From assembly GCF_932294415.1 (NCBI RefSeq), contig NC_065535.1:86268362-86332361 (forward strand): a DNA stretch of 64,000 nt, read 5' to 3'. This document shows positions 1-37,743 of this stretch, piece by piece. The notes under the pieces are model-generated. The model made no database searches and was not told the origin of the DNA. It saw nothing but the letters and a program-made list of their open reading frames with translations. Position 1 is the stretch's first letter; every line of letters begins with the position of its first letter. A program made the position numbers and the translations under genes. Origin of the DNA: Quercus robur (lineage: Eukaryota > Streptophyta > Magnoliopsida > Fagales > Fagaceae).

Positions 1-21261
<21,261 letters not shown>

Positions 21262-22162
21262 AGCAATTGACAGTCGTAGTTTTTGCTGAAGAGATTAGAG
21301 GAAACATTAACCTATTGATCAGGTTTTTGTAATTGTTGAAGATCTCAATGCAGGAAGCCTTTGACTGAACTTAACCACTTAAAGATGCAATATCTAATTA
21401 TATGTGAAACTCTAGAAGATAGTTGTAAATAGCGGTTACTATAGAGCTACATCAACATATATAGAAGTAAATAAAGAACCATTGTAGTGTAAATAACCCA
21501 GTTACCTTGGTCTGTTTGTTTGTTTTTTTTTTTTTTTTGAAACTCAGGTCCAGAATCTCAGTCCAAATTGTAATGATGTCTGCCTTATGATCTTTACAAA
21601 CAGTTGCACACAAACTTTTTAAGCTCTCATAGCAACACAAACTTCTGTTTCCGTGGCCTATTGATGGATTCTCACGCTTGTACATGTGAGGCTTATACTT
21701 AGTTGATATCTCTTTCTTGCCATCCATTACTTATCAAAGTTAACCTTTGTTGTGAATGTAGTATTTCAGTTCGAAAATACAACCGTGTGTTTTTCTTTTT
21801 CTTCCCTTGCAAATTGCGTGACCCTTAGTTGGAAACTGCATTCCTGTTTTCTTTATTTGTAGATTTTTACTACGTGCCCTTTTAAACTATCAATAAATCT
21901 GGGAATACAAAATTTTCCAGATTTTTTTTTTTTCCCTTTCTTTCAGAAATGTTGATAGTGTGTTGTGATTGGTTCATTTTGAACATGTTACAATTTGATC
22001 GATGTGAAAGTATTGTGATTCTTAACAATTGTTAAATTTAAATTTGTTAACAAAATATTTTTTTATTGGCTTGGGTCTGGTGCAACTCGAAACTAGACCA
22101 AGCATTACTTTTTTTTTTCTTTTCTTTTAACAACTTTATGTCTCTGTATCACGGTGTTTTTT

Positions 22163-22432
22163 TGCTAAATTTTAATTTTTTAAAATTATTTTGTTAAAAA
22201 GCCTCTATCTTAACTTATTTAGTTATGTAGCATTTTTTTAGAACTCGATTTTTTTAAATTCAAGTTCAAAGTATAACTTAATTTCGCAAAGGTTAAGTTC
22301 TGTGCTCGACTTTGGCAAAATCAATTTCACATAGGAACTTGATTTTCACAAAATCGAATTTAAAAAATAGACTATACAACTAAATAATTTGCGATTGTAA
22401 CAAAATAATTTTTAAAAACTTAATATTTAGTG
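22163..22432. mobile_element. MITE-like inverted repeat
   Basis: The outer roughly 100 bp on each side are imperfect reverse complements (outer TTAAAATTATTTTGTTA versus its inverse, inner AACTCGATTTTTTTAAATTC). There is no ORF. It sits inside the first of the two diverged repeats of this spacer; the second lacks it. Confidence 0.5.
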
Positions 22433-22717
22433 TGCGCAAAAAAAAAGAAAAAAACACAAACAAACAAACTTGTCTCGCTATTATGCACCTACAATTAACT
22501 TAAAATACCTATTTTATACCGAAAAAAAAACCTCTATCTATTCAAAGTAATGAACCTGCTTTTCATTCAAGAATCAGCATACAAGCAAAAAGTAGGAACA
22601 CATACTTCACATCTATTGAAGAAAACCTCAAACAATTCCACTCAACATTGGCAAAAATTAAAATCCAAATCAAAAGATGTAGATTTTTAGGAGGCCTAAA
22701 TCCTGATAGGTTTAGAG

Positions 22718-22728
22718 CACTGAATTTA

Positions 22729-22765
<37 letters not shown>

Positions 22766-22780
22766 AACACTGAATTTAAG
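22718..22780 (-). mobile_element. Poly(T)-only retro-insertion with 13-bp target duplication
   Basis: Exact direct repeats CACTGAATTTAAG at 22718-22730 and 22768-22780 flank only a run of T followed by AGAAAA. This is the expected result of LINE-machinery insertion on the minus strand with nearly complete 5' truncation. Confidence 0.7.
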
Positions 22781-23772
22781 CTTAAGTCCTATGAAATAAT
22801 TTTTGTTAACCCCTATGGATATGACAAAAAAAAAAAAAGAAAAAAAAAAGAGGAAAATGTTAGGATTACACTTTTTGGCAGTTTTGCCACACCTTATTCA
22901 TGTGGCAAGTTGTGAACGATGGTCTATGTGGGTCCACAACTTTACTACTTACGACATGTCATGTGAGCAAGTTGTGGTAAAAATTATGATTCTAGTATTA
23001 CTTGAAAAAAATTATTTAAAAAAAAAAAAAAACTAGTGTAGCGCCAACTCTGCTCTAATATTGAGAAAGGACCTTGTATCGAGACAATAGAAAAAAACAA
23101 GTGAGTGACTTTTGTAAAACATTTTGCACTTGTTTTAAGTGTAAAATATTTTACATCAAAACATACATAGTAAAATGTGTACAGCATTTTTTTGAAAATA
23201 TTTTACTTCAAAACAAATGGAGCAGCGTGTGTTCTTTAAACTATCAATAAATCTAGGGACACAAAATTTCTCATGAATTTTGACACAATTGCTAATATAG
23301 CATGATGTGATTTATACATATTTGAAGTATTATCAATGTACCAATGTGAAAATAATGTTACTCTAATTTATGTTAAATTAATTTTTTTACATTTCTTTTT
23401 TAACTATGTCTATGTCCCACTATTATTCACATACAAATTATTCTAAAATATCAATTTTACCTTTTAGGTCAAATATGTACCTAACAAACAAACGAAAAAA
23501 AAAAATCAACAAAGAGATATGTAGTTCAAATTAACACTCTTCTTAATATTTATAGCCTAGACTTCTAAAATTCAAATCCCATAGGCCATAACTATCAAAT
23601 TATCATATGCTCTTCATCCAAGACCAACATGAGATTACAAGTTACAACCAAAAAAATAAATAAATAAATAACAAAAAACAAAAAAGAAACACATACTGTA
23701 TTTATAAAAAATAAAAGAAAAAAAAAACTTTATTTATTTATTTATTTAATTAAAAGGCTCCAGTGGGTCCAC

Positions 23773-23778
23773 CACGTG
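23773..23778 (+). promoter_or_regulatory. G-box (CACGTG) upstream of MCM5
   Basis: A palindromic CACGTG 190 bp before the MCM5 start codon. bHLH/bZIP factors bind such sites; use here is not shown. Confidence 0.35.
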
Positions 23779-23797
23779 CCAAGTCAGCATCCCTCCC

Positions 23798-23806
23798 TTT
23801 CCCGCC
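23798..23806 (+). promoter_or_regulatory. E2F site 1 of the MCM5 promoter
   Basis: TTTCCCGCC followed by AAA, a full match to the plant E2F consensus, 163 bp before the ATG. Plant MCM genes are known E2F targets active at G1/S. Confidence 0.8.
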
Positions 23807-23811
23807 AAATC

Positions 23812-23820
23812 TTTCCCGCC
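23812..23820 (+). promoter_or_regulatory. E2F site 2 of the MCM5 promoter
   Basis: A second TTTCCCGCC+AAA, 14 bp from the first and in the same direction. A close pair of sites is compatible with joint binding. Confidence 0.8.
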
Positions 23821-23942
23821 AAAAAGAAAGCCCACAACTACACTACGAGACCCTCCTCTCTCAAAACTCGACTTTGCCCCCTTTTCCCTCCAAACTCCAA
23901 ACACACTCACACACGCTCAGTCACTCTCCCCATTTTCTTCCT

Positions 23943-23968
23943 AGAGAGAGAGAGAGAGAGAGAGAGAG
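23943..23968 (+). repeat. (AG)n tract directly before the MCM5 start codon
   Basis: About 13 AG units ending exactly at the ATG at 23969. Such 5' UTR GA tracts are common in plants and can bind BPC/GAGA factors. Confidence 0.7.
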
Positions 23969-29479
<5,511 letters not shown>

Positions 29480-30852
29480 TCCATATTTCTATATTTCTAG
29501 CCATTTGTAAGCAAATTATTAGCACATATACATTGATTAGGAAACCTATCTATTCTTCTCTTTTGTATTTTTTTATTTGTATGACAATTGTGTTCCAGAT
29601 GCCAAGCTCCATAACTTATCTTAGATCTTACAAATCAAAGTGCATTTCAAATTCAACGTCAAATTTATGTACAATACAAGTGGTACCTTTTAAAGGGCAA
29701 GAGATGCAATTTCCTAGAAAAATGAGTGCTTGTTGTAAAGAGATTCCAGTGAGTTGCATTTATGAAAATAATTTTGAAGGTGCCTTAAAAATTAAAATGC
29801 TGAGCTGGATGGGCAACGGGGATGCAAATAAAAATTGTGACTGCATGTTGAATTGTCATGTTATCTGAAGCAGTAAGTAACCAGGGCTTAATTATCTTTT
29901 TCCTGTTTCATTAAAATGAAGAGGTAAAGGAAAATCATGGCCTATCAATTTTTAAGAGGCTAAGTGAGGGGCTTGAATGTTTCAGGCTGCGAGGGGAAGT
30001 CCATATTTCCTTGCAGTGAAAAATCAAATTGGGTATCATTCATATGTTTTGTAACTAGGCCCCTTTTTTTTTTCCTCCTGTTTTTGGAGTTGCTAGGACT
30101 TTTATTGTGGACGTTTTTAACTTTCCTGCTGCGTTCGTAACTGTTAAATTTAGTAGTCATTGGAGAAACTACAGAAAATGATTCAAAGGAAGTTTAAAAG
30201 GCTCATGTTGCTAGGACGTTTAAATAGACATGGAATCCATGTGTGTCCCCATAAGAGATACCAGTGAAGGAATGAGCAGGGTTGCACTCACACCATTTGT
30301 ATGGTCCTGAGTGTAATAAGGAATGTGAAACAAAACTAGCCCTTTTCTTTTTTTTAAAAAAAGAGAGGATATTTGAGAATATGTACACACAATTCTCTCA
30401 CCTCCTTTCCCTCCTCGTTCGGCAAAAACTCACTAATCAAAAATTAAAAATTAATATATATGTGTGTGTATATAAAAATTAGATTTTTGGGTAAAAACTA
30501 AAAATACAAAAATATGAGATTTGGGTTAATGTGAAGCTGAGGCACTACCCAAACAATTCAAAGATATCAAATTTACCCCATATACAGAAACCGCAATTAA
30601 CTTTGATTGTGCTGCTTTTATGTCAAGCTAATTTGTGATTTTACTACTTTAATTGACACAATACAATGACAGATAGCCTGAGATGAAGAAGGAAGTAAAA
30701 AAAAAAAAAAAAAAAAAAGACTTGGGAGGAGAGGGTAAAGTAAAACACTAAAACTAAAACTTTCAAAACAGTATCAAATGCGGTTTGTATAGGCCAAACC
30801 TCCTGGTGGAGAAATTATGAGTTCCTCGTGGTGGGTATTTTGTATTTGACTC

Positions 30853-30883
<31 letters not shown>

Positions 30884-30941
30884 GGGTGGGCAGTAGGTAA
30901 AGAACAGAACAGAGCACATAAGAAGAAGATCAGACCAGAGA
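29480..30941. other. Spacer between MCM5 and the FAD oxidoreductase gene
   Basis: MCM5 3' flank and the promoter of the next gene. It contains a poly(A) tract near 30699-30718 and a (GA)n tract at about 30852-30881 in the likely 5' UTR. Short open frames here (for example 29533-29868) have no recognisable similarity. Confidence 0.6.
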
Positions 30942-33900
30942 ATGGCTATCTCCCATTGGAAGTCACCTCTGGTAGCTCACAATCTCTGCTGCTACCGTGC
31001 TCTACACACCACAACAACAAGAACTTCTTCAACACTCTCCCTTTCACAACGTCCTCTCAGGTACTCTTTCTCTCTCTCTCTCTCTGAAGAAGAAGAAGAT
31101 ATGAAAATAAAAGGTAGTTTGGTTGATGTAGATATGCAGTGGTGGGCGCTGGTTTTGCTGGGCTCTCCGTTGCTTGGCACTTACTAAACGTAACGTCTTA
31201 TCTATTCTTTTTTTTTACACTCTCCTTTCTTTACAAAACAAAAACATTAGCTTTTTATTGATTGATATTAACAATGGGGAACAGAGTAGTGGTAAGGATT
31301 TGGGATTACGCATAGACATATTTGATGAAGTAGGCATTGGCGGTGGAGCCTCTGGAGTCTCTGGCGGTCTTCTCCACCCTTATTCCCCAAAAGGTACCAT
31401 AACATACCAACCTTCTTCACTCTACTCAACTCTATGCTCATTTGTCATCACTTTTTTTTTCACTCTATTTATCTATATTGTTCTTTTTGTTGTTCACTAG
31501 TTACAATTTGCTCCATGATTTTCATTTTTTTCAACTATGTTAATGTAGTCTTTTCGGCACAAAGCCTATATTCTATCCAAAATTAAAAATTTTGGATGAA
31601 ATTGGAACCCTTTAAACATATGAGAATGGAATGGGACCTTCTTCACTCCACTAAACTCTATGCTCTTTTTTCTTTACTTTTTGTTGTTCACTAGTTACAA
31701 TTTGATCCCTCATTTTCACAAGTTCCAACAATATATAAAATGTAGTCTTTTTTACCTTCAAAACTTCAAATGCCACACCATCATCAATTTCCACACGAAG
31801 CCTATATAATCTTCCAAATTAACATTTTTAATGAAAATTGAAACCCTTTTCATTTTTGGGAATGGAATTTGATATTTCATGAACCAAAAATTATAGTTGT
31901 TTAGCTTCTTCTTTCTTTTAACTATTCATAATATACTTGTGTTGTTTTGTTTTTGCCATTTTTTGTAAAAAAATTTAAACGGACTGATCAGTTTGACTTT
32001 TATTTTGTAGGTAAGCTACTCTGGCGGGGTGCTGAGTGTTGGAATGAGTGTTTAAAGCTTTTGAGCATTGCTGAAGCAGCAGTTCCTCAAAACTTTAATG
32101 AGTTCATAGTTCGGAGAAGGTTCTTTTCTCATTGCATAACCCCTTTGTTTTGTTTCTTTGTAGATTTGGTTACCTTTTAAGTGCATGTGTGTGTGTGTGT
32201 GTATACTTCAGATCTTTCGGTCATTGTATATGATATTTACGAATTAGTTGACTGAAAGTAGTAGTTTAGAAATCTAGCATTTTTTGTAAGGTCCATTTTG
32301 ATGTGCTCTTAATCCCTTTGGTTTAGGTCGTTCATGAACAGTTTTAAACATGGAAATATCCTAAACTTCTGGAAGTAAAAGGTCATGTTTTCTTAAAAAT
32401 ATATTGCACTAAGTTGGAGCCCTTTTCAGTTTTCATTGTATTCTACTTTACTGCTCATGCTTTGAATTTGAAGGCTTAGAGAGCTGGTATAAGTTCTCAC
32501 TTCTTAAAAGTTCTCTCTTATTTTCTATTTGTTCCCCTTTATCTTCTACGTCCCTTAACCTTTATGTGGTGGGCTGTCATTTCTGATCAAAGTTTCTCAA
32601 ATTTCTATTCAGGGGGATCTTGAGACCTGCGATGAACTTGAAGAATTTGCTTATATTGAATGATGTAATTCAATCTGACCTTCATCAATGCTCAAATAGC
32701 TTAGTAGTTGATATTTCATTTGTAATAATATTGGCATTTCTTGCTTTTTATTTGATTAGAATGCTCAGAATTGCCTTGCCAGTTGCAGAATAGAGACCAT
32801 TGATCAGGATGCTGCTCAAAATCTAACACCCAACTTATGTCTTCCTTTCAACTCTGCCTTCTATATGCCTGAAGCTGTAAATATCCATCCTCAACGCTAT
32901 CTCCAGGTCTGAAGAAATTAAGCCTCTTCTTGGAGTAATTTTCTTATTATTATATAGATATATATATTGTCCTCATTCTAACTGTTATTTTTTTAGGCAC
33001 TCTTCTTAGCGTGTGAAAATTTAGGGAAAGAACTATCAAATTCTGGCTTTGGAGTAAAAGAGTTACGTTTGCATAAGAATTCTATTCACAAACTCCTAGA
33101 TTTTGAAGGTAATCTCTCAGACTACTGTTTTGATCTTTTTTAATTGCATTTGTGCGTTGAAAGCTGGTCATCACAGATCTGCTAAAGAAGGCTCATGTTG
33201 TAGAATTTTTAGGCTCTTTCTATATAGGTTGCGTGCATGTAATCATCCCTTCTTATACTTGAACGTCACACGTAATTTCCTGAATAATCAATAAAAAATG
33301 AAATTTATAGTGCAAATTTTTTGACCCTTGAGTTGTTGGTTGGCTTATAATAGTTTCTGATACAGAGCAGTAACACGGCTGGAAATATACAACTGAGTAA
33401 CATGGACATTTCTGTAGAGTATCCATGACCATGATAAACACAAAAAAGTCTCCATTATATAAACATTCTATCTGACAAATCTTGTAGCTATGTCCCTGTT
33501 TTGTTTTCTTACAATTTCAATATTTGTTGCATGTATCCATTGTCATGTCCTTGACCCGTGTCCATGTTAATGCATCATGGTTGATTTAAGAATAAAATAA
33601 AAATTGAAGTGCCACCTGAAGATTAAAAAATTTATCAAGCCTTCACCTACACTTGGCCCCCAAGTACAAAATGCAATTTCTCTTTTCTGTGGATTAGAGA
33701 GATGTCTTTCTGAATTATGCAGCATATGATGGCTGATTATGAAGGTAGGATTGGAACGGAAGGAGACACTGATTGCTTTCATTTTGGGGAGTGCAATTCA
33801 GAAATGTTCTCATTCACACTTCTCACATGTAATCATGTAATAATAGAACTACTACCTGAAATGTTGAGCCACTCTCTTTTTGACTCAAAACGGTGTCCCA

Positions 33901-36900
33901 AACAGAATAAATAGCTTGAGAAAGGTTTCTCATACCTGATTATTCCCTATAACATTCAATTCTAAACCTGAGAACTTAGATGCACAATCTGTTGGCTATA
34001 ATAAAAATAAGATTTAGCTTTGCATTGACAAAAGAAAACTTTCAATGGGAGTTTAGACCATCAAACCTATATTAAGCTTCAAATTGCTGTTTTGACTTTT
34101 GAGTGGCTAATCTTGGTGGAATTTCTTAATTTACAAACATACTTCGTTTAGATCATCTATCTCTTAATTAGTTAATCTGTGATTGAATTTTTTGTATTAG
34201 GGGAATATGATGCGGTGGTAGTATGTCTAGGTGCCAAAGCAGATTTGCTTCCGGAGCTCTCTGGAAGGCTTCCATTGAGGACTTGCAGGGGTGTCATTGC
34301 TCACCTGCAGCTGCCTGATGATATGGGGTAAAAGCTGTCTTATGTCTTGCATACACTTTGTGCCAGTGTTTAAAATTAACTTGGAATCTCATGGCCCATA
34401 TCATAGTTTTTAGTATCATAAGATATGCGATACACATTGTATCGTAGCCAAAAAGTTATGTATCGGTGTGTTACATAAACATATGGGTTTAAATTGGGTT
34501 TTCTTACTAAAATTTGGGCTTTGGCTTGAGCCCAAAAGTTGTTATACTTGTTTTAAACAAAATTATTGGGCTATTTTGCTTTAGAGTCGTGTTAACAGAT
34601 GCCCCTAGGGCATTTGTTAATGGACTATTTTAGGAAAGTTTTAATTAGGGGTGTGCAGAAAACCCACCGACCCGCCAAACCCGACCCAACCCACCGGGTT
34701 GGGTCGGTTTTTAAGGCTTGGTGGGTTGGGTTGGGTTATAAAAAAAAAAATTTATAGCGGGTCGGGTTGGGTTTGGGTCATAAAATTACAAACCTGCCAA
34801 ACCCAACCCGACCCACCATATTTAATATATATTTAAAATATATTTTACATTTAATAATTTTTTTTTAAAAATCAATTGTAGGGCACTTATATATATTTAT
34901 ATATATTTAAATATATATTATATATTTAATAATTTAAAAAAAAAAAAACCCAGCTATAGAGCAACATTTCCTTAATTCCTCCTACTAATACTAATTTAAT
35001 ATATATAAAAAATATATTATATAAATAATAAATTTTTTTAAATAACTAATTCTTCCTATCCTATATAAAAGCCAATTAGTTCACACAAATCCTAATAAAT
35101 TACTATTGTTGTTTAGTCATTAGTGTTGAGCCTTTAAGGAGATACATTGATACTAATCTCTAAGTTTTTTTAATATATTAATATTTATATTTTTTTTACT
35201 CAATTTAATAATAATAATAAAAATTTGTCAAACCCATGGGTTCAACCCAACCCAACTCGACCCATGTGGGTTGGGTTGGACTTATGTGATGGGTTGGGTT
35301 GGGTTGGGTTGAATTTTTTTTGACCCACCATGGTAGGTTGGGTCAAAAAATCCCCTCAACCCGACCCAACCTGACCCATGCACACCCCTAGTTTTAATAA
35401 CAATTTCATCGGAAATGTAAAAAGTTGTCCAAAAAGTTAATTACTTTTTTTTTCCTATAAAGGGTTTCTAAAAATAGTTCCTAAACCCCCTTAGAGCATT
35501 CGTTAACTTTTCCCATTATATATAGGACAGTGACTTTTAAAAAATTAATTTAATATAACTTCATTTATAAAAATATATATTGTTATTTGTGTGATTGTAC
35601 AATGAGCTTTCCAAAAATTTAAAAAAAAAGAAGGAAAAAATGGGTGATAAGAGGAAAAGAATTATGGAAAAGGATTCCACTTGGGATCATTGTATCCATA
35701 ATTCCATATAATTGATGATAAGATAAGTAGGCTAAAACTTAAATGCAACTATTTGTCAAACAAATATTGGGGTGAAGTTATATGGATGAAAAACCACCTA
35801 GCACAAACTCGTAAGGATTATTATTATTATTATTATTATTTTAATTTTAATTTTGACGAAAACTTGTAAGGATGTTAAATCATGCTTGAAGATGCCAAAT
35901 GATGATAAAGATTATTTTTCCAAACTTTATTTTTTTTGGGGGGGGGGGGGGGGTGGGAAGAAGAAGAAATGGGCAACTTGATGATGGTTTAGATATTGAA
36001 TGTCTTCAAAAAGAAGATTCACATAATATTGATACCATGATGGTGATAATTAAATTAGTCATTTGTTGTACATGTTCTAAGTTTATAATAAATATACTAT
36101 TTATACATGTACATCTATAACTTTTTCGGAAATTTTATGAGGTATTTATATATATTACGATACACAATTCTTAAAAATGAAAAAAAATAATTCACAATAC
36201 GATTCATGTTTGATAACTATGGTCCATAATATATAACTCAATTTTGGACAACAAAACAAATTTAAATGTTTAATAACTTGTACAGGGTCATATAATGGAT
36301 TTCTTGATATTTTGATCCCCTCCCCCTTTCCTTGTGTGTCAGTGTGAGGGTGTGGATATTGTACTACTTATTTTGATTTCCCTCATGATGTTATCATCAT
36401 GTAAAGGCTAAAAGAAACAAACGGTAGATCATGTTGTTTCCCGTCTATTTGAGAACAGCTTATTTAGCTGAAACTAAAAACTTTTTACTGAAAGTGTAGG
36501 GAAAAAAAAAGTTAAAAGCTAGCTGAATATGACTCATGAATAGTACCAAAAAGTGCAATGGAACACATAAATAGTACCCAAAAAAAAGCTAAAAACTCAA
36601 ATAAGCTAAACTTTTCATCACATCCCAAACAAAAGCTTTCTCAAATTTTTACTTCTATTGCAATACTCATTTTTGAAACACTCTTGCAGAGAAGATTATC
36701 CAGACCATGGCCCCTCAATATTGTCAGATGCGTGGCTTGCCTTCCAGGGCCCCCGCAGTTTATATATGGGCTCAACATGGGAATGGAAATCAAGAAACTC
36801 CTCACCAAATGTATCAGCAGATGAATCTTCTAGTGCTCTTCAAGAGCTTTTGCCGAAGGCAAATGTGATATATCCAGCTATAAAGGATTGGACTTTTACT

Positions 36901-37146
36901 GGAGCAAAGGCTGGTCTGAGGGCAATGCCACCTCTAACTCCACATGGATCACTTCCACTTTTGGGTTGTATCAATGATGTTATTGGTGGAAATTATGCTT
37001 GTAATTTCTGGTTATTTGGAGGGCTTGGTTCAAGGGGATTGTTGTACCACGGTTGGCTCGGGAAATTGATTGCACAGGCCATGCTGTGCTCTAATGAAGA
37101 AATGATTCCAACTGAACTAACATCTTGGAAGAAAATAAAGCGATGA
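30942..37146 (+). CDS. FAD-dependent oxidoreductase (DAO family), probably plastid or mitochondrial
   Basis: Exons: 30942-31060, 31132-31189, 31285-31393, 32011-32119, 32613-32664, 32760-32906, 32997-33108, 34201-34327, 36690-37146; 429 residues. The N-terminal 40 residues are Ser/Thr/Arg-rich and look like a transit peptide. The short exon 2 encodes the dinucleotide-binding loop VVGAGFAGLSVAWHLL (Gly45, Gly47, Gly50), followed by IDIFDE, whose acidic end would hold the FAD ribose, and GIGGGASGVSGGLLHPYSPK. The C-terminus has GLRAMPPLTPHGSLPLLG and the FAD-contacting NFWLFGGLGSRGLLYHGW. The arrangement resembles the FAD domain of bacterial MnmC and plant 'FAD-dependent oxidoreductase family' proteins; the substrate is unknown. 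Intron 8 (2362 bp) carries transposons. The start codon is the first ATG after a GA-rich leader. Confidence 0.85.
34591..35507. mobile_element. MITE with GTTAACxxATGC termini, interrupted by a hAT element
   Basis: Left end GTTAACAGATGCCCCTAGGG and right end the inverse of GTTAACGAATGCTCTAAGGG form roughly 20-bp inverted repeats. After removing the hAT at 34646-35390 the element is about 165 bp. Related copies lie at 44646-44841 and, probably, around the LINE at 46950-51011. The superfamily was not settled. Confidence 0.55.
34638..35398. mobile_element. Non-autonomous hAT-type element in intron 8 of the FAD gene
   Basis: Exact 8-bp target duplications GTTTTAAT at 34638-34645 and 35391-35398 enclose a 745-bp element with perfect 12-bp inverted ends TAGGGGTGTGCA. 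8-bp duplications and this terminus fit the hAT superfamily. Next to the ends are arrays of GGGTTGGGTC-like words. There is no transposase ORF. Confidence 0.9.
35938..35953 (+). repeat. Poly(G) run in FAD-gene intron 8
   Basis: About 16 G after a T run. Comparable G runs occur near 44478-44490 and 45158-45178. Confidence 0.75.
36445..36645. mobile_element. MITE-like repeat (AGCTGAAACTAAAAACTTTTT family)
   Basis: The sequence shares phrases with 43280-43455 (GAAACTAA.AACTTTTTACT, then ATGAATAGTAC.AAAAA, then AAGCTAAA). Such units are dispersed in plants. Ends and target duplication were not identified. It lies just before the last exon of the FAD gene. Confidence 0.45.
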
Positions 37147-37743
37147 TTCCTGAAATTCTTCAAGAAAACCATCTATTGAATTCTTAATTTATTTAGTTCT
37201 CTTAGAAAGAAGACATGCTCAACTTTCCTCTTGCAAACAGAAATGGGCCCATAGAATTTTTTTTTTGGGAGGCTCAGGTGGAGGGGGGATTCTGTAACAA
37301 CAGAGTAAACTGATCTATTACAATTCAAGGTTTAAGATTTAGGAAAATGTCAAAAACTTAGCTTCAATTTTCATAATAAACCGTTTTTCCCCCCTGGTAT
37401 TCCTTGTCATCTAACTAATCTAAGATACTGACCATCTTTTGAGGTTATCTTGGATAAGATTTTAATTTGAAAAGAGTAAAGATAGCTAAAATTGGACAAT
37501 ATAGTTCCACAAGCAGTCATTAGTCATTTAGTTGTAACAATTCTTACCCAGACAAAAAAGAAAAACCAAAACAAAATTCAAGAAAAAATTCTAGCCGACA
37601 TTTCTAGTAACTGGGGCTAACAAAAGCATTTTCTTGTCAGTTTGCAACACATTAAACTGCATGAAGAATTACAATATTAGTCATGTTTACACTAACTGGT
37701 AACATCAATATGAAAACTCTGGTGCAGGAAGAAACCGAGGTTC
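37147..37743. other. Convergent spacer between the FAD gene and the WD40 gene
   Basis: 3' flanks of two genes that face each other, 597 bp between stop codons. AT-rich; no further gene or repeat recognised. Confidence 0.7.

Larger units (their letters stand above)
21262..23796. other. Spacer between DCL4 and MCM5
   Basis: 3' flank of DCL4 and distal flank of MCM5, AT-rich, without a gene. It holds a diverged repeat pair (about 21870-22525 and 23225-23470, sharing AAACTATCAATAAATCT and a later CTATTAT.CAC block), an inverted-repeat element at 22163-22432, and a poly(T) insertion at 22731-22767. Confidence 0.6.

Noticed and set aside
29533-29868. 111-codon frame after MCM5
   Set aside because: AT-rich, follows the MCM5 stop in the 3' flank, no domain and no splice partner.
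35283-35311. Telomere-like array (GGGTT)n
   Set aside because: The unit is GGGTT, not TTTAGGG, and it lies at the sub-terminal part of a hAT element.
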